DNA of 64,000 bases from Quillaja saponaria (lineage: Eukaryota; Streptophyta; Magnoliopsida; Fabales; Quillajaceae), in assembly GCA_029379385.1 (NCBI GenBank), contig CM055613.1:18494001-18558000 (forward strand), in the 5' to 3' direction. The position numbers and the translations under genes are program-made. The stretch's first letter is position 1; each line of letters begins with the position of its first letter. This document shows positions 24,478 to 38,400 of this stretch, one piece after another. Under the pieces are notes generated by a model. It saw only the letters and a list, made by a program, of their open reading frames with translations, did no database searches and was not told where the DNA came from.

Positions 24478-27404
24478 TGTATTATAACCCAATAATTAAA
24501 TGTATGTTTTCAAATACTTGTACGTAATTCGTCGTGACTAAGTGAGTAAAATGTTAAAATAAATAAACAATTGTATAGACTTATAAATATATACGATTTC
24601 ATTTTATGTAAAGTATAGTAGAAAATAAAATTAGAGTGTGTATATAATAAAGAATAACTAAATAAAGAAAAATAAAAACAATAATATATATATATAACTG
24701 GACTCAATTTTCCCCACATGTTTAAAATAATAGATAAGTGTTGCATTACTTTATTCCTTACTTTGTCTTATCTCATTTCTTTTTGCCTTGTCCATCGACT
24801 TAGCTTGGTTGGTCTTCTTTTCATTTCCATATATTTTTTTCTACTTCCCCTATTTCCTTCCTTTAAGCTGTCGTGTGAGAACTTTGTAGCAATTGTTTGG
24901 TTTCCTTCCATAGCAAGTGTTTGGCTTTTGTTTCCCTTGCCGATGGCTTACTCCTCGAAAGTTAGAACTACTTTAACTTGTTGTAGCTTTGGAAGTGATT
25001 AAGAAGCTCTGTTGGTGGGTATTCCATGCTAGCCATGAGGTTAGAATTTGGCTTGGCAGGTTTCTGTGTTGTTTCAGTAAGTGGGTGGTGGCTGGATGCA
25101 GGGCAATTGTAGTTAAAAGGCAGCTTCAATTTTTGTCTTGCTACTATCCGGTATAAGGCTGGTGGTAAGGTGAGTTATGGTGTTGTAACTGCCTCTCTTT
25201 CTTTCCTTTAAAGCTGTTGCAATTTCCATCAAATACATAGCAGCCGAGTGCTTGTGTATGGGTGTTGTTTGGATAGTTTATTTAAAGGGGCAGCCGTGAG
25301 ACTAAGGGTGATAATAGCTCTGTTTAGAGCTTAACTTCCTTGCTTTAAGTCTATATTACTTGGTCAGCTGGTGGTGAGCATGGAAGGGTAAGAAAATTGA
25401 AACAAGTAAGTTAATTACATATTTAGTCATTGTAGCCGTGTATAGCCTTTAGGTGTTCCCTTAGTTTAGTTGTTTTATATGTACTAGATTGTTGATAATT
25501 AGTGAGTAAGACAAGGCTTAGATGAATTTTAAATAATGGTATTAGTAAGAGTTAAGGAAAAACAAGAATTAGAATTGGGAATCACATGAATTAGAAGGAA
25601 CATGCCTATAAGATGTTTGATGAAATGACTAGGAGAAATTGAAGGTTAGTACATATATAGGAATGGAATTATACAAGTTCTATTAGATAAATAATTAATT
25701 AGGAATCAATTGAATATGAGTAAAAGTTTGGGAATGAATAATAAGAAAATATTGATTAAGGAAAGATGGAAACTTAATAAATTAAGATCTAAAAAGCTCA
25801 ATTTTAGGTGAACTTAAGTAGATAGTCTAAGAACAAAGAATAAATAAATGTGGTTAAAATATTAAGGAAAGGTAAATTTTAAAATTCTGATTGTATTAAT
25901 ATTGTAATGGTATGATCCAAATTTTTGAGTAAATTTAGAAAGAGTAACCCAATTTGGACTTAATACTGGAAAATGAGGAATATTAAAAGTAAGAGTTAGT
26001 ATTAATTTCTTAGTATATATATATGATATACATACTTGATATGGAATCACGTATCCTACAAGAAATTAGTTAAAACGCTTTAACGAACTTAATTTCTAGA
26101 AACTTATATAGATTGACATATATATGTTTGGTAATTAAAAGATTATAATAATAATATTTTTGAACTAAATATTATTTGGAAATATGAATTTTTGTTTCGG
26201 ATCCTAATGTGGACCTTATGAGACGGTGAACGTAAGTGTAAGTGACCAATGAAAACAGTTAAAGGTAAGTAGTTAATTATTACCCTTTGGTTGCTAGGTT
26301 AGTGTATTTGATTGTTTGATATATGTATATATATATGTGTGTGTTATATAGAGGTGAATAAGAATTGTATTGTTATGATTGAGTTATGTGAATTGTATTT
26401 GATGCTTGAAATTGTTTGTGGTTGATAAAGGCTAACAAAGTAAATTATTTTTCAAAATAATTTATTTCCAAAAATGAAATCCAGGTGCATCCAGGACATT
26501 ATGATTTTTTTGATCCTGATAAGTGTTTTAAAAGAATTAAGTGCTCAGTCTCGATGGGTAAATTGAAGAAGGGATTCAGTGATTCTTATTTCAATGATTC
26601 TGTTTGATGTCCTGGCGCAAAACTGCCTTGTGGGAGGTGGTGTGCGGGACTGAGTTACTCAGTTGGTCATTTGCTTGCTTTGTATGTTTTGATTCTTTAT
26701 TTGAGATTATAAACTTCATATATTTGAATTGAGTTATATATGAGATAAAACATGTGAATCATGACTTTATGAGAATTACACATACGTGCTTATACTATTG
26801 AATTAAAACATAAAAATTGTTACTTGAGATTAAAAGGTGATATATGTGCTTTGAGTGATGCTAGTACCCTTTGGGTATGATTTTTAACTCATGGAGTTTG
26901 TAAAACTCACCCCTCTCTTTTGGATGGTTTTTAGTAACAGAAGTTCAATATATGCCTAAACTGAGCTCATGATCTGCCGATAAAGTACACCAAGTTATAT
27001 TTTAGGATTTCAAACTTGAAGTCAATGATAAAAGTTTGCAGTCACACTAGAACTGTGAGATGTCTAATTTTGTATAATGTAATAATCTAATTATTTATCT
27101 TGTTTATGATATAGACGGAGCAAAGCTTCTTGTTGTCTTTGTGTTTTTGTTGTGTGAAATCAGGAACATATATATTTGTATTTTGAAGCATATTCCATAT
27201 TGCAAGAACCTCTACCAAAATTTTTAGTAAATTGTTATTTGTTTTAGTAATCTAACTTTTATAGTGAACTTCTGTTTTATAAAAGTTACTTTTATTATTT
27301 AGTTGGGTCAAGAGTCGTGTTTGTTACTTTGTTTTGAAGTCAGGGTTACGGAAGTTTGATTATCCAATCCTCCGACCAGTCATGCGAGGGTGAAGGGTAT
27401 GACA
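24478..27404 (+). mobile_element. Gypsy-type solo LTR (older copy)
   Basis: It starts TGTATTATAACCC and ends GGGTATGACA, that is TG...CA with inverted ends. It matches 54933-58648 along its length in order: a CT-rich block (24760-24860 here, 55300-55400 there), the word ccttgtg-ggag-g with gttactc (26625-26660, 57900-57940), actcatggagtttgtaaaactcac (26885-26910, 58140-58165), and the last 80 bp. No internal region is present, so it is a solo LTR. Flanking bases (ccaaa left, aaata right) do not form a clean 5-bp duplication, which fits age. The clade is probably a chromovirus such as Tekay, but this is not proven. Confidence 0.8.
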
Positions 27405-28360
27405 AAATAAGTACATTTTTTAAAACAAAAAGCAAGAAAGGAAAAAGAAACAGAAAAAAAAAAAAAACCTAATTTGCTCAAATAGGGAAGTCATAAAACC
27501 AGATTTTCAAAATTCAGTTTCTCTCTCCTAATCAGCACCAATACCTTCAAAAAGTTGTCCACGCATGCGCCACATTACAAATACCTCCTTTGAAAATTAA
27601 AACTAAGATAAAATACCTAAAATACTCTCATTGTATTCTTATAGAAGGCAACAAAAATTTAAAATTATACATTACAACATGATATTATTTAAGTTAAAAT
27701 GAGTTTAAAAAAAAAATAGATTGAGGATAACCATTAATAAAATAAATACAACTGATTTTTTTATAAAAAAAAAATACTTTCTGCATTTGATAAAAGCTTG
27801 TAGTATTTTATAAACATTGTTTTAAATGAATACAATAATTAAAAATTTGATAATAATTTGATTCAATTTTAAATTGATTCTAAAGAGTTTTGAACCTGCT
27901 TAATTATTCTCTTAAATACTAAAATTATTGTTTGTATAATCAAATGATTATTTCAATATAAAATTATTATCTGTCATGGTAAAATAGGATTTTAAGACCT
28001 GATTTCAACAAATAATTATCTTTCACGCGTGACCCCAAATTAGTCCCTTATTAAATTAAATTTGATCTCTTTATTAATTGATTATAATTTGTTTTTTCAA
28101 GTCTAAATTTTTTGCTATCTCCAGTTATTTTAATTTTGAATTCAAAGGCTGAAAGACTCCATGCAAGTATCTGCAAGGCACAAACGTAGACAATTTTTTT
28201 TTGGAGTAATGGTGCTGACGGGGAGAGAGAGACCTTGAAAATCTGGCTTCATGACTTTCCCAATTGAGCAAATTAGTTTTTTTTTTTTTTTTTCCTGCTT
28301 TTTGGTTTAAAAATGGTAAAATATGGCAAAAAAAAAAAAATCCCTTTGTTCAACTCAGAA
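27405..28360. other. Intergenic DNA upstream of epsin
   Basis: AT-rich, no ORF or RNA gene seen. A run of A at 27455-27470 and T tracts at 28275-28292 are present. It lies between the solo LTR and the CT-rich leader of the epsin gene and presumably includes its promoter. Confidence 0.5.
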
Positions 28361-28680
28361 ATTCTAGAGAGAGAATACAGAACCCCAAAAGAACCAATAT
28401 TAAAGCCAGCAAGCAGCCAGCTTTCTCTTTCTCTTTCTCAGCGCATCATTTCTGTAAAAAAATAAAAATAAAAAATAAATTAAAACTCAAGGGATTCGGG
28501 GGCTGTAGCAATCCCGGTCCTCTCCTGTATTCATCATCTCCTATCTTTTCTCTCTCTTTCCCGCTCTTTCTCTCTCTAATTGTGCCATCAGACCGGCCTC
28601 CCAGTTTTGCTGAATAACTTTTTTGATTAGATCAGGTTCGATTTTGTATGCTGTACTCAGATCTGGGTTTGTTATTATTG
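28361..28680 (+). promoter_or_regulatory. Probable epsin 5' leader (first non-coding exon)
   Basis: The stretch has CT-rich runs (ctttctctttctctttctc at 28421-28440, and 28545-28580), typical of plant 5' UTRs. It is followed by a candidate donor (atcag|gttcga near 28634, or ctgg|gtttgt near 28665). The leader would be spliced to an exon beginning after ttttcag at 29409, which carries the start codon at 29485. The transcription start is not visible, and the borders are inferred. Confidence 0.5.
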
Positions 28681-29484
28681 CGGGAATTTTCTGTGTTTTA
28701 GATCTAACAAGTCTCTTTAATCTCATAATTTTGTTGATTGTTCGGTAGAAAATGAGATGCCTCGCAATCTGGATTTCCATTGATTTTTCATATTTCTTGC
28801 TGGCCTTCTGAATCAACATATATAAGAATTTATTTCAGTATTTCATTTTTTTGAATTAGATAAAGTTTTCATCTTCACCTTAGTTTTTCGTCACTGAATT
28901 TCATTAGCTTTGTTTGAATCAATTATGGCTGTTATATTTATTTTAAATGAAAATCAATCTATCTTTTTTCTCAATGTTGGTATAGAATTAATATGTAGTT
29001 CTGGATATCCGAAGTAAGCTACATGCTGTTATACAAGATAATAGATAGTGTAGCCATAATAATTGAATATCTTATCATTTTCTATACCTTGTACGAATCC
29101 GAGTTAATCTTAAGGAAATGGGATAACTTTAATTATTCTGGATGTTCATTTCATCGTAGATTATGGTTATAAATTTAGCAGCCAATAGTCATGACCACAA
29201 TTATCTGATTGCTTTCCATCCAGTTAACTTCTTTAAGGAATAAATGGGATTTAAAGACATGAGACTTAATTGATAGTTCAAAGTTCTGTGGTTATAAAAG
29301 AAATGGAGATGTCTTCTTGAATTTTCTTATCAGATTCTGAGTGTGCATCGAATTGTTGTTGAGAAAGTCTATAAGTCTTACTAATAGAAGTGCTTAAAAA
29401 TGTTTTCAGTTGGGCTCATTTGAAGAGGATCGGGGAAGCGGTGGTGCTACCATAAAGCTTAGTCTATTTTGAAGGCCAGCTACG

Positions 29485-32400
29485 ATGAAGAAGGTCTTTG
29501 GTCAAACTGTTAGAGACATGTAAGTCTAACAGTTACAAAAACACAATCATGAATATGTAATTATGTATGTATAGTACAAATGATGATATCCTGATTTTCA
29601 TTCTAGTGATTCATATTTATGTGTACATATCTTAACTCAACTCAGCCTTATATCCCAAATTAGTTGGGGTTGGCATATTTTATGTGTACATATGATTAGT
29701 AAAAATTTTCCACTACAAGTGTTCTTTGGGTCTTCATCATTCAGATTAGAACCTTATTTACCTTTTCTCACTTCATTTTGTTTGTGTGCAGTAAAAGAGA
29801 AGTGAATAAGAAGGTCCTTAAAGTTCCTGGAATAGAACAGAAGGTAACCATTTTCTTGAAAACTGTCTTCCAATTTTGTATGTACAAGTCATGCTGAGTA
29901 CTAGGTACTCAAATCTAGGATCAATGGTGAAGAGGATTGAGTCATAACTGCTGCATGGGTAGTCTGAAGTCTGAATTTAAGGGCACAGTATTTCCTGTGA
30001 AATAGTTTGTACATAGTCTTGATTCTTGAAATGTGACTATTGTGATAATGTTCCTCACATGCAAAGATACATGTTTTTTTCTACTCCTTTCAGGTTCTTG
30101 ATGCTACTAGCAATGAGCCCTGGGGTCCTCATGGATCTCTTCTCGCAGATATTGCACATGCAACTAGAAACTAGTAAGCTTGAAACCTGCTTTATTTGAT
30201 TATTGACATATGATTATTTGTTCAGAAGGAATTTATTTTTGAACAACCATGCAGTCATGAGTACCAGATGATCATGGCAGTAATCTGGAAGCGTATTAAT
30301 GACACGGGCAAGAACTGGCGACATGTTTACAAGGTTCTAACTGGCCATTTTTAAGTTTTAGTTAAAATAAACGTAGTGCTGCTTTTCTTCACACAAGAAA
30401 AATAACAACTAATTTAGTGATCAAAACTCTAATATTCACCCTTTATCTTAGTTTGTAGTCCTTTGAATTCATGATGAAACTTTGTTTTAAACCTAGTATA
30501 TTTAGTCTACAGTTACTACTTGTTAATTTCAAGCTCTTTTTGTTGGACTGCTGATATCTGTTATTTTACCAGGCTTTGACAGTTCTAGAATACCTGGTGG
30601 CCCATGGCTCAGAGCGAATCATAGATGAGATCAAGGAACATGCTTATCAAATATCTGTAATTTACATTTCCTTAGTCCATTTGCACTCTCTGATCTTGTG
30701 GAAATGATACGATATTACATAGCAAGTTATAATGTTGTTTCACTATGTGAACAGGCATTGTCCGATTTCCAATACATTGATTCCAGTGGAAGAGACCAGG
30801 GAAGCAATGTCAGAAAGAAATCGCAGAATCTTGTGGTCCTTGTGAACGATAAAGAAAGAATAGTAGAAGTTAGACAAAAGGCTGCAGAAAACAGAGACAA
30901 GTAATTTCACACTCCTGTTTTTTTCGTATTTATATTTTAACGTTGTTATTCATATTCTTATATCTGATTCCTGAATCCTAACAAGTAAGCATCAGAGATA
31001 ATGATCCTGAATTTCAAACCATGTTGAGTTTAGCACAGGGTTCCTTTTCTCATTATCAGTGTATTGTGGAAGTTGCCTCTTATAAAAGCTTAATCAGTAA
31101 AATTATCTATTTTTTATCCAAACATTAACGAATCAGCTTTTATGTCTATAAATATTGGAAAGTTTCTTGACTTTCTTATACTTGTCAAAAGAATTTGTTG
31201 AATGCTTTTGCATGGGAATTTGCATTTTTGTAGTCTTCACTTTCTTATGCATTGCATATTACTGGTAGCATTTTCAAACCCTAGGCTAACAAGAATGCGG
31301 CCGGCTAGTCTTAGAATGTCAATTTTCAAAATCTCTGGCCTTTATTTTTCCATTTTTTTGTAGATTTTTTTCTTGAAATAGTTGCTCTAGCTATTCTCAA
31401 ATTTTTTTATTATCATAATTCATTAGGAAATCACTATATATTCCCTTTTTCCTAAAACCTAGTAGAGACACCTTATTGTTTTCATTTTTCTTACTGAGTT
31501 TAAGGGAACAATTAAAAGTATATGATGGAATAAACACAAACTTATATGTATAGATTTCTCAATTTGATGGAGATGTATAATTGTGTTGATATCACCCATC
31601 AGGTTTCGCAACACATCATATGGTGGAATGCATAGGCCTGGTTCATATTCTAGTGAAGCTCATGGCGACAGATATGATGATGATCGTGTTGAAGGTCGTT
31701 ATGGAAGCAGAGATGAAGATAGAAATGGTTATGATAGAGAAAGAGATTGGGGTAGGGATGATGATCGATATGGAAGAAATTGGGACTCGTATGGTCGTGA
31801 TGGTAAAGATAATGAAGACCGTTATAGCAGAGATGGTTCAAGGGATGATGATTATCGGGGAAGAAGTCGAACCATTGATGATTACCAGCATGGCTCTAGA
31901 AGCAAAAGCTCTGATAGAGACCGAGACAATACATACAATGATGATGGGCAATATTCGTCTCGGTATGTGCTATTCTCCTAATAGATAATGCACTTAGTTC
32001 CTAATATTAGCCTTCTGTCATTCTTACTTATATTATTTTCTCAAGTATAGTTGTTTGTAGGTCTTTTAATCAATTGTGTTTGGTCCGTCTAGGGGAGAAA
32101 TGAAACTTAGTAGACTTGGAGATCTTAAGATTTACTAACTGCTATAGACCAATATATTTGATGTAATAAAGACAACAAAAATAGCAAACAAGCAGCAGAA
32201 TAATAGCAAAATAACTTGGAAGATTGAAGCTGAAATGATTATAAGAAATATTAGGGATTAAGTAATCCACTACAGTAATTACGGCCGACTATTGCTTTGC
32301 TTTTTCCTCCTTTTTCCTCCTTTTTCCTGCAACAATGTGATTGGCCAGTGTCAGTTTGGATCACTTCCATTAATCAGTTTAAGCAACATTAAAATTACAA

Positions 32401-35400
32401 AATTTTCTCCCAGCAAGTCACAAATGTTATATAAATTATTCACCACTGTATACTTAAAGTAGAAAAGAAAAATGACATTAAGTGAGATATTAGTAAAGCT
32501 GACCAAGCAAATTACAAATAGCTGTTCACGTTGGCCTATATCAGAAGATTCAAATAGTACTGGCTTTGAAATCTTCATATCTGGTGTGGCTCATTTTAAA
32601 AATAAATAAATATACAACTTGAGAAGCTTGAGGGAAAAAGAAAAAGAAAAACAGGAAAAGAAAAGGAGGTAGAAGTCGTACGTTTCAATGGATTTTCTGA
32701 AAGCCAAGATATGATGTCAAAGTAATAAAAGGGTATACAAGGTAGGAAAAAAAATCAGAGAGTCATTGGAAGAGAAAGAGATCAAGCAAAAAAAGGAAAA
32801 AAAAAAATGGAAGAATAATAAAAGATTTTGTAATTATTGTTGCTTTCAGGATTTATTTCAACCTGATTTAATCAGATTTCTTAGAGAGGACTCTCCAAAA
32901 ATCTGTTTTGTATGATTCCTTCGAAAGCCAACTTACAGTCTTACCAAACTGCCTTGTAGTTGTTGGATTCAATTCGATTTTGAGCAGGTTGTTGTTTAGT
33001 TGGGTTTTGTCCACTTTGACTATTTATTTACCAAATCAATTTGATTTGGCTTCTAGGATGATCATGGTTCTTATAAAATTAAAGAAATAATGCGAAACAA
33101 AAAAGTGTATATGCAACTTTCCCTCAAAATGCCACCTGAAAATGTGACGCTTGTTTAATTGTCTTCTTGTTTTTATTGAACATAGAGGTGATGTCCTTAG
33201 AAGACTCTTGTCCTGCAAAGTAGTTAGATGATTAGATCATGCTTTTTTAACTAAATTTCCTTTCATTTTCTATGTAGAGGTAGTGGTGCTAAAGCTGATG
33301 ATCATCCTCAGAATGGGAGGTAAATTCTTGATACATGTATACTATTTTTTATCAGGTATTACCAATTGTTATGTTGATCCAATGGACATATAGTATCATC
33401 TGACGGTTAGATCTATTTTTGCAGAGGGATGGAGAGGAAATTTTCTGAACAAAATATTGGTGCCCCTCCTAGTTATGAAGAAGCAGTTAGTGATTCTCAA
33501 AGCCCTGTCCACAGTGAAAGGTATCAACTTAATCAATCTTGAAGCTGTTGCATTACGTTCATTGGTATAGTTTGTTCTAATATCTGCATTACTCCAGGGA
33601 TGGTGAAACTTCAGCAGCGTCTATTCCTAGAGGATCTTCTCCACCACCCGTGAGCCTTAATCCAGTGCAAGCTACTACTGCTGCTACGGGTAATGCCATG
33701 AGCAGTAATCCAGGCCAAGCTACTACTGCTCCTGCTGGTAATACTGCATCTGCAAACGAGGAAGTTGAGGCTTTTGATGAGTTTGATCCACGTGCTGCTG
33801 TTTCAGGTATGAAAAGTCTTATGAATATTTCTGTCTTATGAACCTCTAATGAATCAATGGTACCTAGTTGTGATATGTTGTAGTTCATGGTACGGTATGT
33901 GTTCATGGTACGGTTACAGGTATGGGGTATGCTACTTGTGTTGTTACCCAATATGATGGGGAGAGGTTTAGTTGTAACTGTAGTTCGGGCCGTGTACTTG
34001 TGGTTGTTAACCACCAGAAAAAAACAGAAACTTAAAAATGTTCTGACTTTTTAAGTTGTCTGCCTTTACTTTCCTTAATTTCATGGAATATAATTTGGGG
34101 TCGCTAATTTTGGTGAACAAGGACGCGGAATCTTGACTGTTCCATAAGAAATTTGTCTTCTTGATGATATTAAAGAAATTCTTACTATATATAGTTCAAT
34201 ACAGGAAATTGACACCTTAATGTTATTAGCGAAACTCTGGCTCTTAGGTAATATTATCCTAGTGAGAGAGGGAGGGGGTTGCTCCTAGCACCAAGATGAT
34301 GCTAGTAACTTTTATCTATTTACTTATTTATATTGTATAGAAGGAGGCTGGTATTTTTAATGTGTTGCCTAATTTGCTTGTAATTTTAGTTTGTACTTTT
34401 AATTGAAATTTTATAATATACAACTCAACTAAGCCTTAAATCTCAAATTAGTTGGGTCGGCTATATGAATCATTTTTTGCCATTCACATCAATCCAAGGC
34501 TTGTTTTCAGTAATGTCTAAAGCAATCATATCGTTCTCGATAACTGTCATATGTAAGTCAGTGTTATCAAAGGCTCAAAGCGCACCTAGGCGCTAGGGGT
34601 CCCTAGAGCCCAGGAGCAAGGCGTAGGCACTCTCCTTGGCAAAGTTAGGCGCACATCTAATAAAAAAAAAACCTACTTACAAAGATTCCAAGCTTACAGC
34701 ATGTAAAACCTAACACCAAATGCTTTACTTTTTGTACAATAGGAGAGATTAGATCAGGGATTAGAATAAGCAGAAGATGAAGAAGATTAGAAGAAGATTG
34801 AGAAAGTAATTGAAAAATATGATAGATAATAGGCAGACTTATATTGAAAATATGCTCTATTTTTTGGCTAGGAAATAGGGAAGCTTAGTCCTCAGTCCGT
34901 AGTTGCTTGATTTTTGATTTCTATTAGGACTCTTTTCAATTTTTGACTTTTCCTAATTATGAGAAAATTTAAAAACTGAAGAGTTTTACTCAAAAAGAAA
35001 AATTGAAGAGTTTTTTTTTTTTTTTTTTTTAAATAACTTGCTATGCCTTATATCTGCCTTGTGTGCGCCTCAAAATATGTATGCAGTGCCTTAGTGTTAG
35101 CGTCTGTCTTTAGAGGTGCATAGGCGTAGGGGTCTGTGCCTTGTGCCTTTTGAGCCTCAGGTGCACCTTTGATAACATTGATGTAAATTCGGTCTCCCTC
35201 TATCCTATCTTGTCTAATACCTACCACTTGCACCAAGTCACATTTTTTAAATATGATGTCCACTAGTCTGTGTTTTCACCTTTTTTAAATACGATGTCCA
35301 CTAGCCTGTGTTGGATATGCCCAAAACAACGTAAACGATTCTCCCTCATTTTCTCTTTGATAAGTGCTACGTTAACCTTCTTATGTATCTGCTCATTTCG

Positions 35401-38400
35401 TATTGTATCTCTTTTTTTGTATGTCTAGTCATTCATCTCAACATTCGCATTTCAGTCTTTTCTGTGCGAGTGTTGCTTCTTCATTGTCTAATGTTTGGAA
35501 CCATACAACATAGTCGGTCTCATTGCTGTTCTATAAAATTTTCTTTCAACTTATTCGCGATTTTAGGATCACATAAAACACCTTATACACCTCACCACTT
35601 CATTCACCTTGCATTAATTCCATGGTTCATATCATGCTCAATTACACCATTTTTTATTGAAATCAACCTAGATACTTAAATACATATTTCATTAGGATTG
35701 CCTGATCATCAAAAGTTATTTTAGTCGAGCCTCCTCTAGTGTGACTAAAAACGCATTCTATATACTCGGTTTTAGTCCGACTCAACCTAAAACCTTTAGA
35801 TTCTTACATATTTTTTCATAATTCTATTTTAGAATTTAGACCATCTCTAGTTTCATCTACCAACACGATGTCATTAGCAAAAGGCATGAGCCTTATCCTG
35901 AATGGCATAAGTAATTTCGTCCATGACTAAAATAAATAGGTAGGGGCTTAAGGATGATCCTTGGTGAAGACCTATTATGATTGAAAACTCTCCATTCATA
36001 CCATCTACGGTCCGCATCCTAGTCATTACATCTGTATTTATATCATTAATAAATTCTTCATATTTAGTTGAGACTTTCTTCTTCTCAAGAGCCCACCACA
36101 AAACTTGTTTCGGCACCCTATCATACGTTTTTTCTAAATCAATAAAGACCATATAAAATTTTAAAATACATGGTAACATTATTTGCCGATGGTTATTATT
36201 ATATATTTTGATTGGAAAACTTTTTTTACTTTATGATGCTTTTATGTTCATATCGTTGATGACCATTTTGTGCTCTCATTTTTTTTTTTTTGCTCATTTA
36301 ATAATATATACATGTACATTACATATATATGCATTATCCACGCTAGTTATACATATGTAACTTGTATTCAATGTGAGCTTTTGGGTATCCAAGATTTTCA
36401 AAAGTTGTTGTCGTCTTGTAATCATCATGTATGTTGCTTCATAAGCACCGATCTAAATAACTATGAATGTAGTGGTTCCTCCTCATTCCTTATAGTGAAG
36501 TTCTGTGGTTATGGTTCAGCATGAACTTTTTTGTTTTGTTTTTTGTTTTTTTTTTTTTTGTGTGGTGGGGGAGATTGGGGAAGTTTTTGTTCTATCGGAG
36601 GTTCTGGCAAGCTCTGAGTATTTTTTGTATTTTTCCTTGGGCTCCTTTAGTGGTTCAGAAATAACATGCTCTTTTTGAACCCCTATTACCTTGTATTTTG
36701 TGCTATCTGAATTCTGATGATATTGTTCAGAATCCTTCTAAAAATGAAGTCTTTTCTAAAACTGCTGCCACTATGAAACACTTGTGGTGCCTGCCTGACT
36801 CCTTTGGTTGCATGTAACAAGAATACCGAGATATGTGCTAGATGCATCTCTCCTTTAATTATAGATATGTGATTAGGCAGTGTACCATACATTTTGTGCT
36901 GTGATTACATGCACGTGAATGTGTCACAACTTTGATGGTCTTCACTGACTATTGATCCAGTAACAGGATGAAGCCCTCTGATCGAAGTAATTTTAGAAAA
37001 GAGAAAATAAAAAAATTTCACCCACTAGAAAAACTGGTGACTGTATTTGGTTTCATCATATAGATGAATTTTTATTTTCCTTTGGCTGTTGGAACTGCTG
37101 TAAAAAAAATGCTCTAAGAAGAGTGTGGCCAGCGAGGCACTGTCATTTCCTTATCTCCCTCTATGAAATTATTGGCATCTTCCCTATCAGATTTGGATTT
37201 TTGGCATTAGAATTCTATTAGGGTTGGATATAACTATAATCTTAGTGGTCTTGAAGAGAATAAATTAACATTTTTATGCTGCTCCTCTTGCAAGTATTAT
37301 ATGGTGATACTCATTTTTTATATTTCTTGTCAGTTACCCAAGCTACCTCAAATAATGTTGAAATGGACTTACTTGGCTCACTGTCAGAGTCATTCTCTTC
37401 AAATGCACTGGCTCTCATGCCAGCTACTTCTGCAACCACAGGCTCCGGAGCTGATGCTAATTTTAACGGTGGGTCAGCAACGACCTTTGCTGCAACATCC
37501 TCTGCATCCAGTGTAAGAATATTTTGAATTCTAATTTTTCTCAAGTTAAGTTGTGATGTATGAGAAAGAATTCACTGAAGAGAGTTTTTATTTGGAATTC
37601 TTTCAATTTTTGTTCTCAAGCATATGTGCTCATGGAATATGCTGGCTGTTAAATGATTAGATGGATAATTTTAGTGAAGAAACAAGCCATGGTGATTTGA
37701 TGTTAGTAACATTTGTATGTAACCACTATTGGTTTGAGCTTCATGACCACCGAGAGCTTAGCTCAAGCGGTTGGTACCAGCCCCCCACCCCCTAGTGCCG
37801 AGTTCGGGCATTCCTAATGTACCAAAAAATATATACTTTAAAAAAAAAAATTTGAGCTTCATGAAAAGAAATTAGAGGATAGTAGAAGATTGACTTTCAG
37901 ATTTTGACTAAATTATTCTGGTTTCTTTATAGAACCTACATTATGATGATCTTTCAGATACCTTTTGCTGATACGCGTGACACGTCTCCCTTTCCCTTCC
38001 TATCTTCCGTCTTGAAAGTTTATTTCTCATTTGTTGTCCTTATTGAACTAATATTGTTGTTGACTTTTCCTTGGCAGCCTTTTGAAGATCCATTTGGTGA
38101 TTCACCTTTCAAAGCTATTCCTTCGTCAGAGACTGCCCCATCTCAACAACAGACATCCACTTCCACTGATATATTTCAGCCTGCCATTAACCAGAGTGTT
38201 GAACCACCACAACCTGGTGCTCCTAAGATGGACACAGTATCTAACTTTGGGTTTGGGGAAACACTTTCTGGGTTAACATATGATGTTTCTAGTTCTCATC
38301 CTCCTACAAGTACACAGTTTTTGTCTCAAGAATTTTCAACTCCACCGCAGGATATAGATATTCTTGCAGACATTCTTCCACCTGCACCTTTACCTACAAT

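Noticed and set aside
24718..25002. 94-codon hydrophobic frame, could look like a membrane protein
   Set aside because: Lies in the CT-rich part of a solo LTR; the related LTR at 54933 has no conserved frame there.
28264..28617. 117-codon frame starting in a T run
   Set aside because: Low-complexity homopolymer and CT-rich leader sequence; no domain, overlaps the probable epsin 5' UTR.
31620..31988. Met/Ile-rich 122-codon frame
   Set aside because: Out-of-frame shadow of epsin exon 7; the Asp-rich frame continues from the previous exon in phase.
37759..37809. tRNA gene from box A and box B
   Set aside because: No cloverleaf can be formed; the A tail and target duplication show a SINE.
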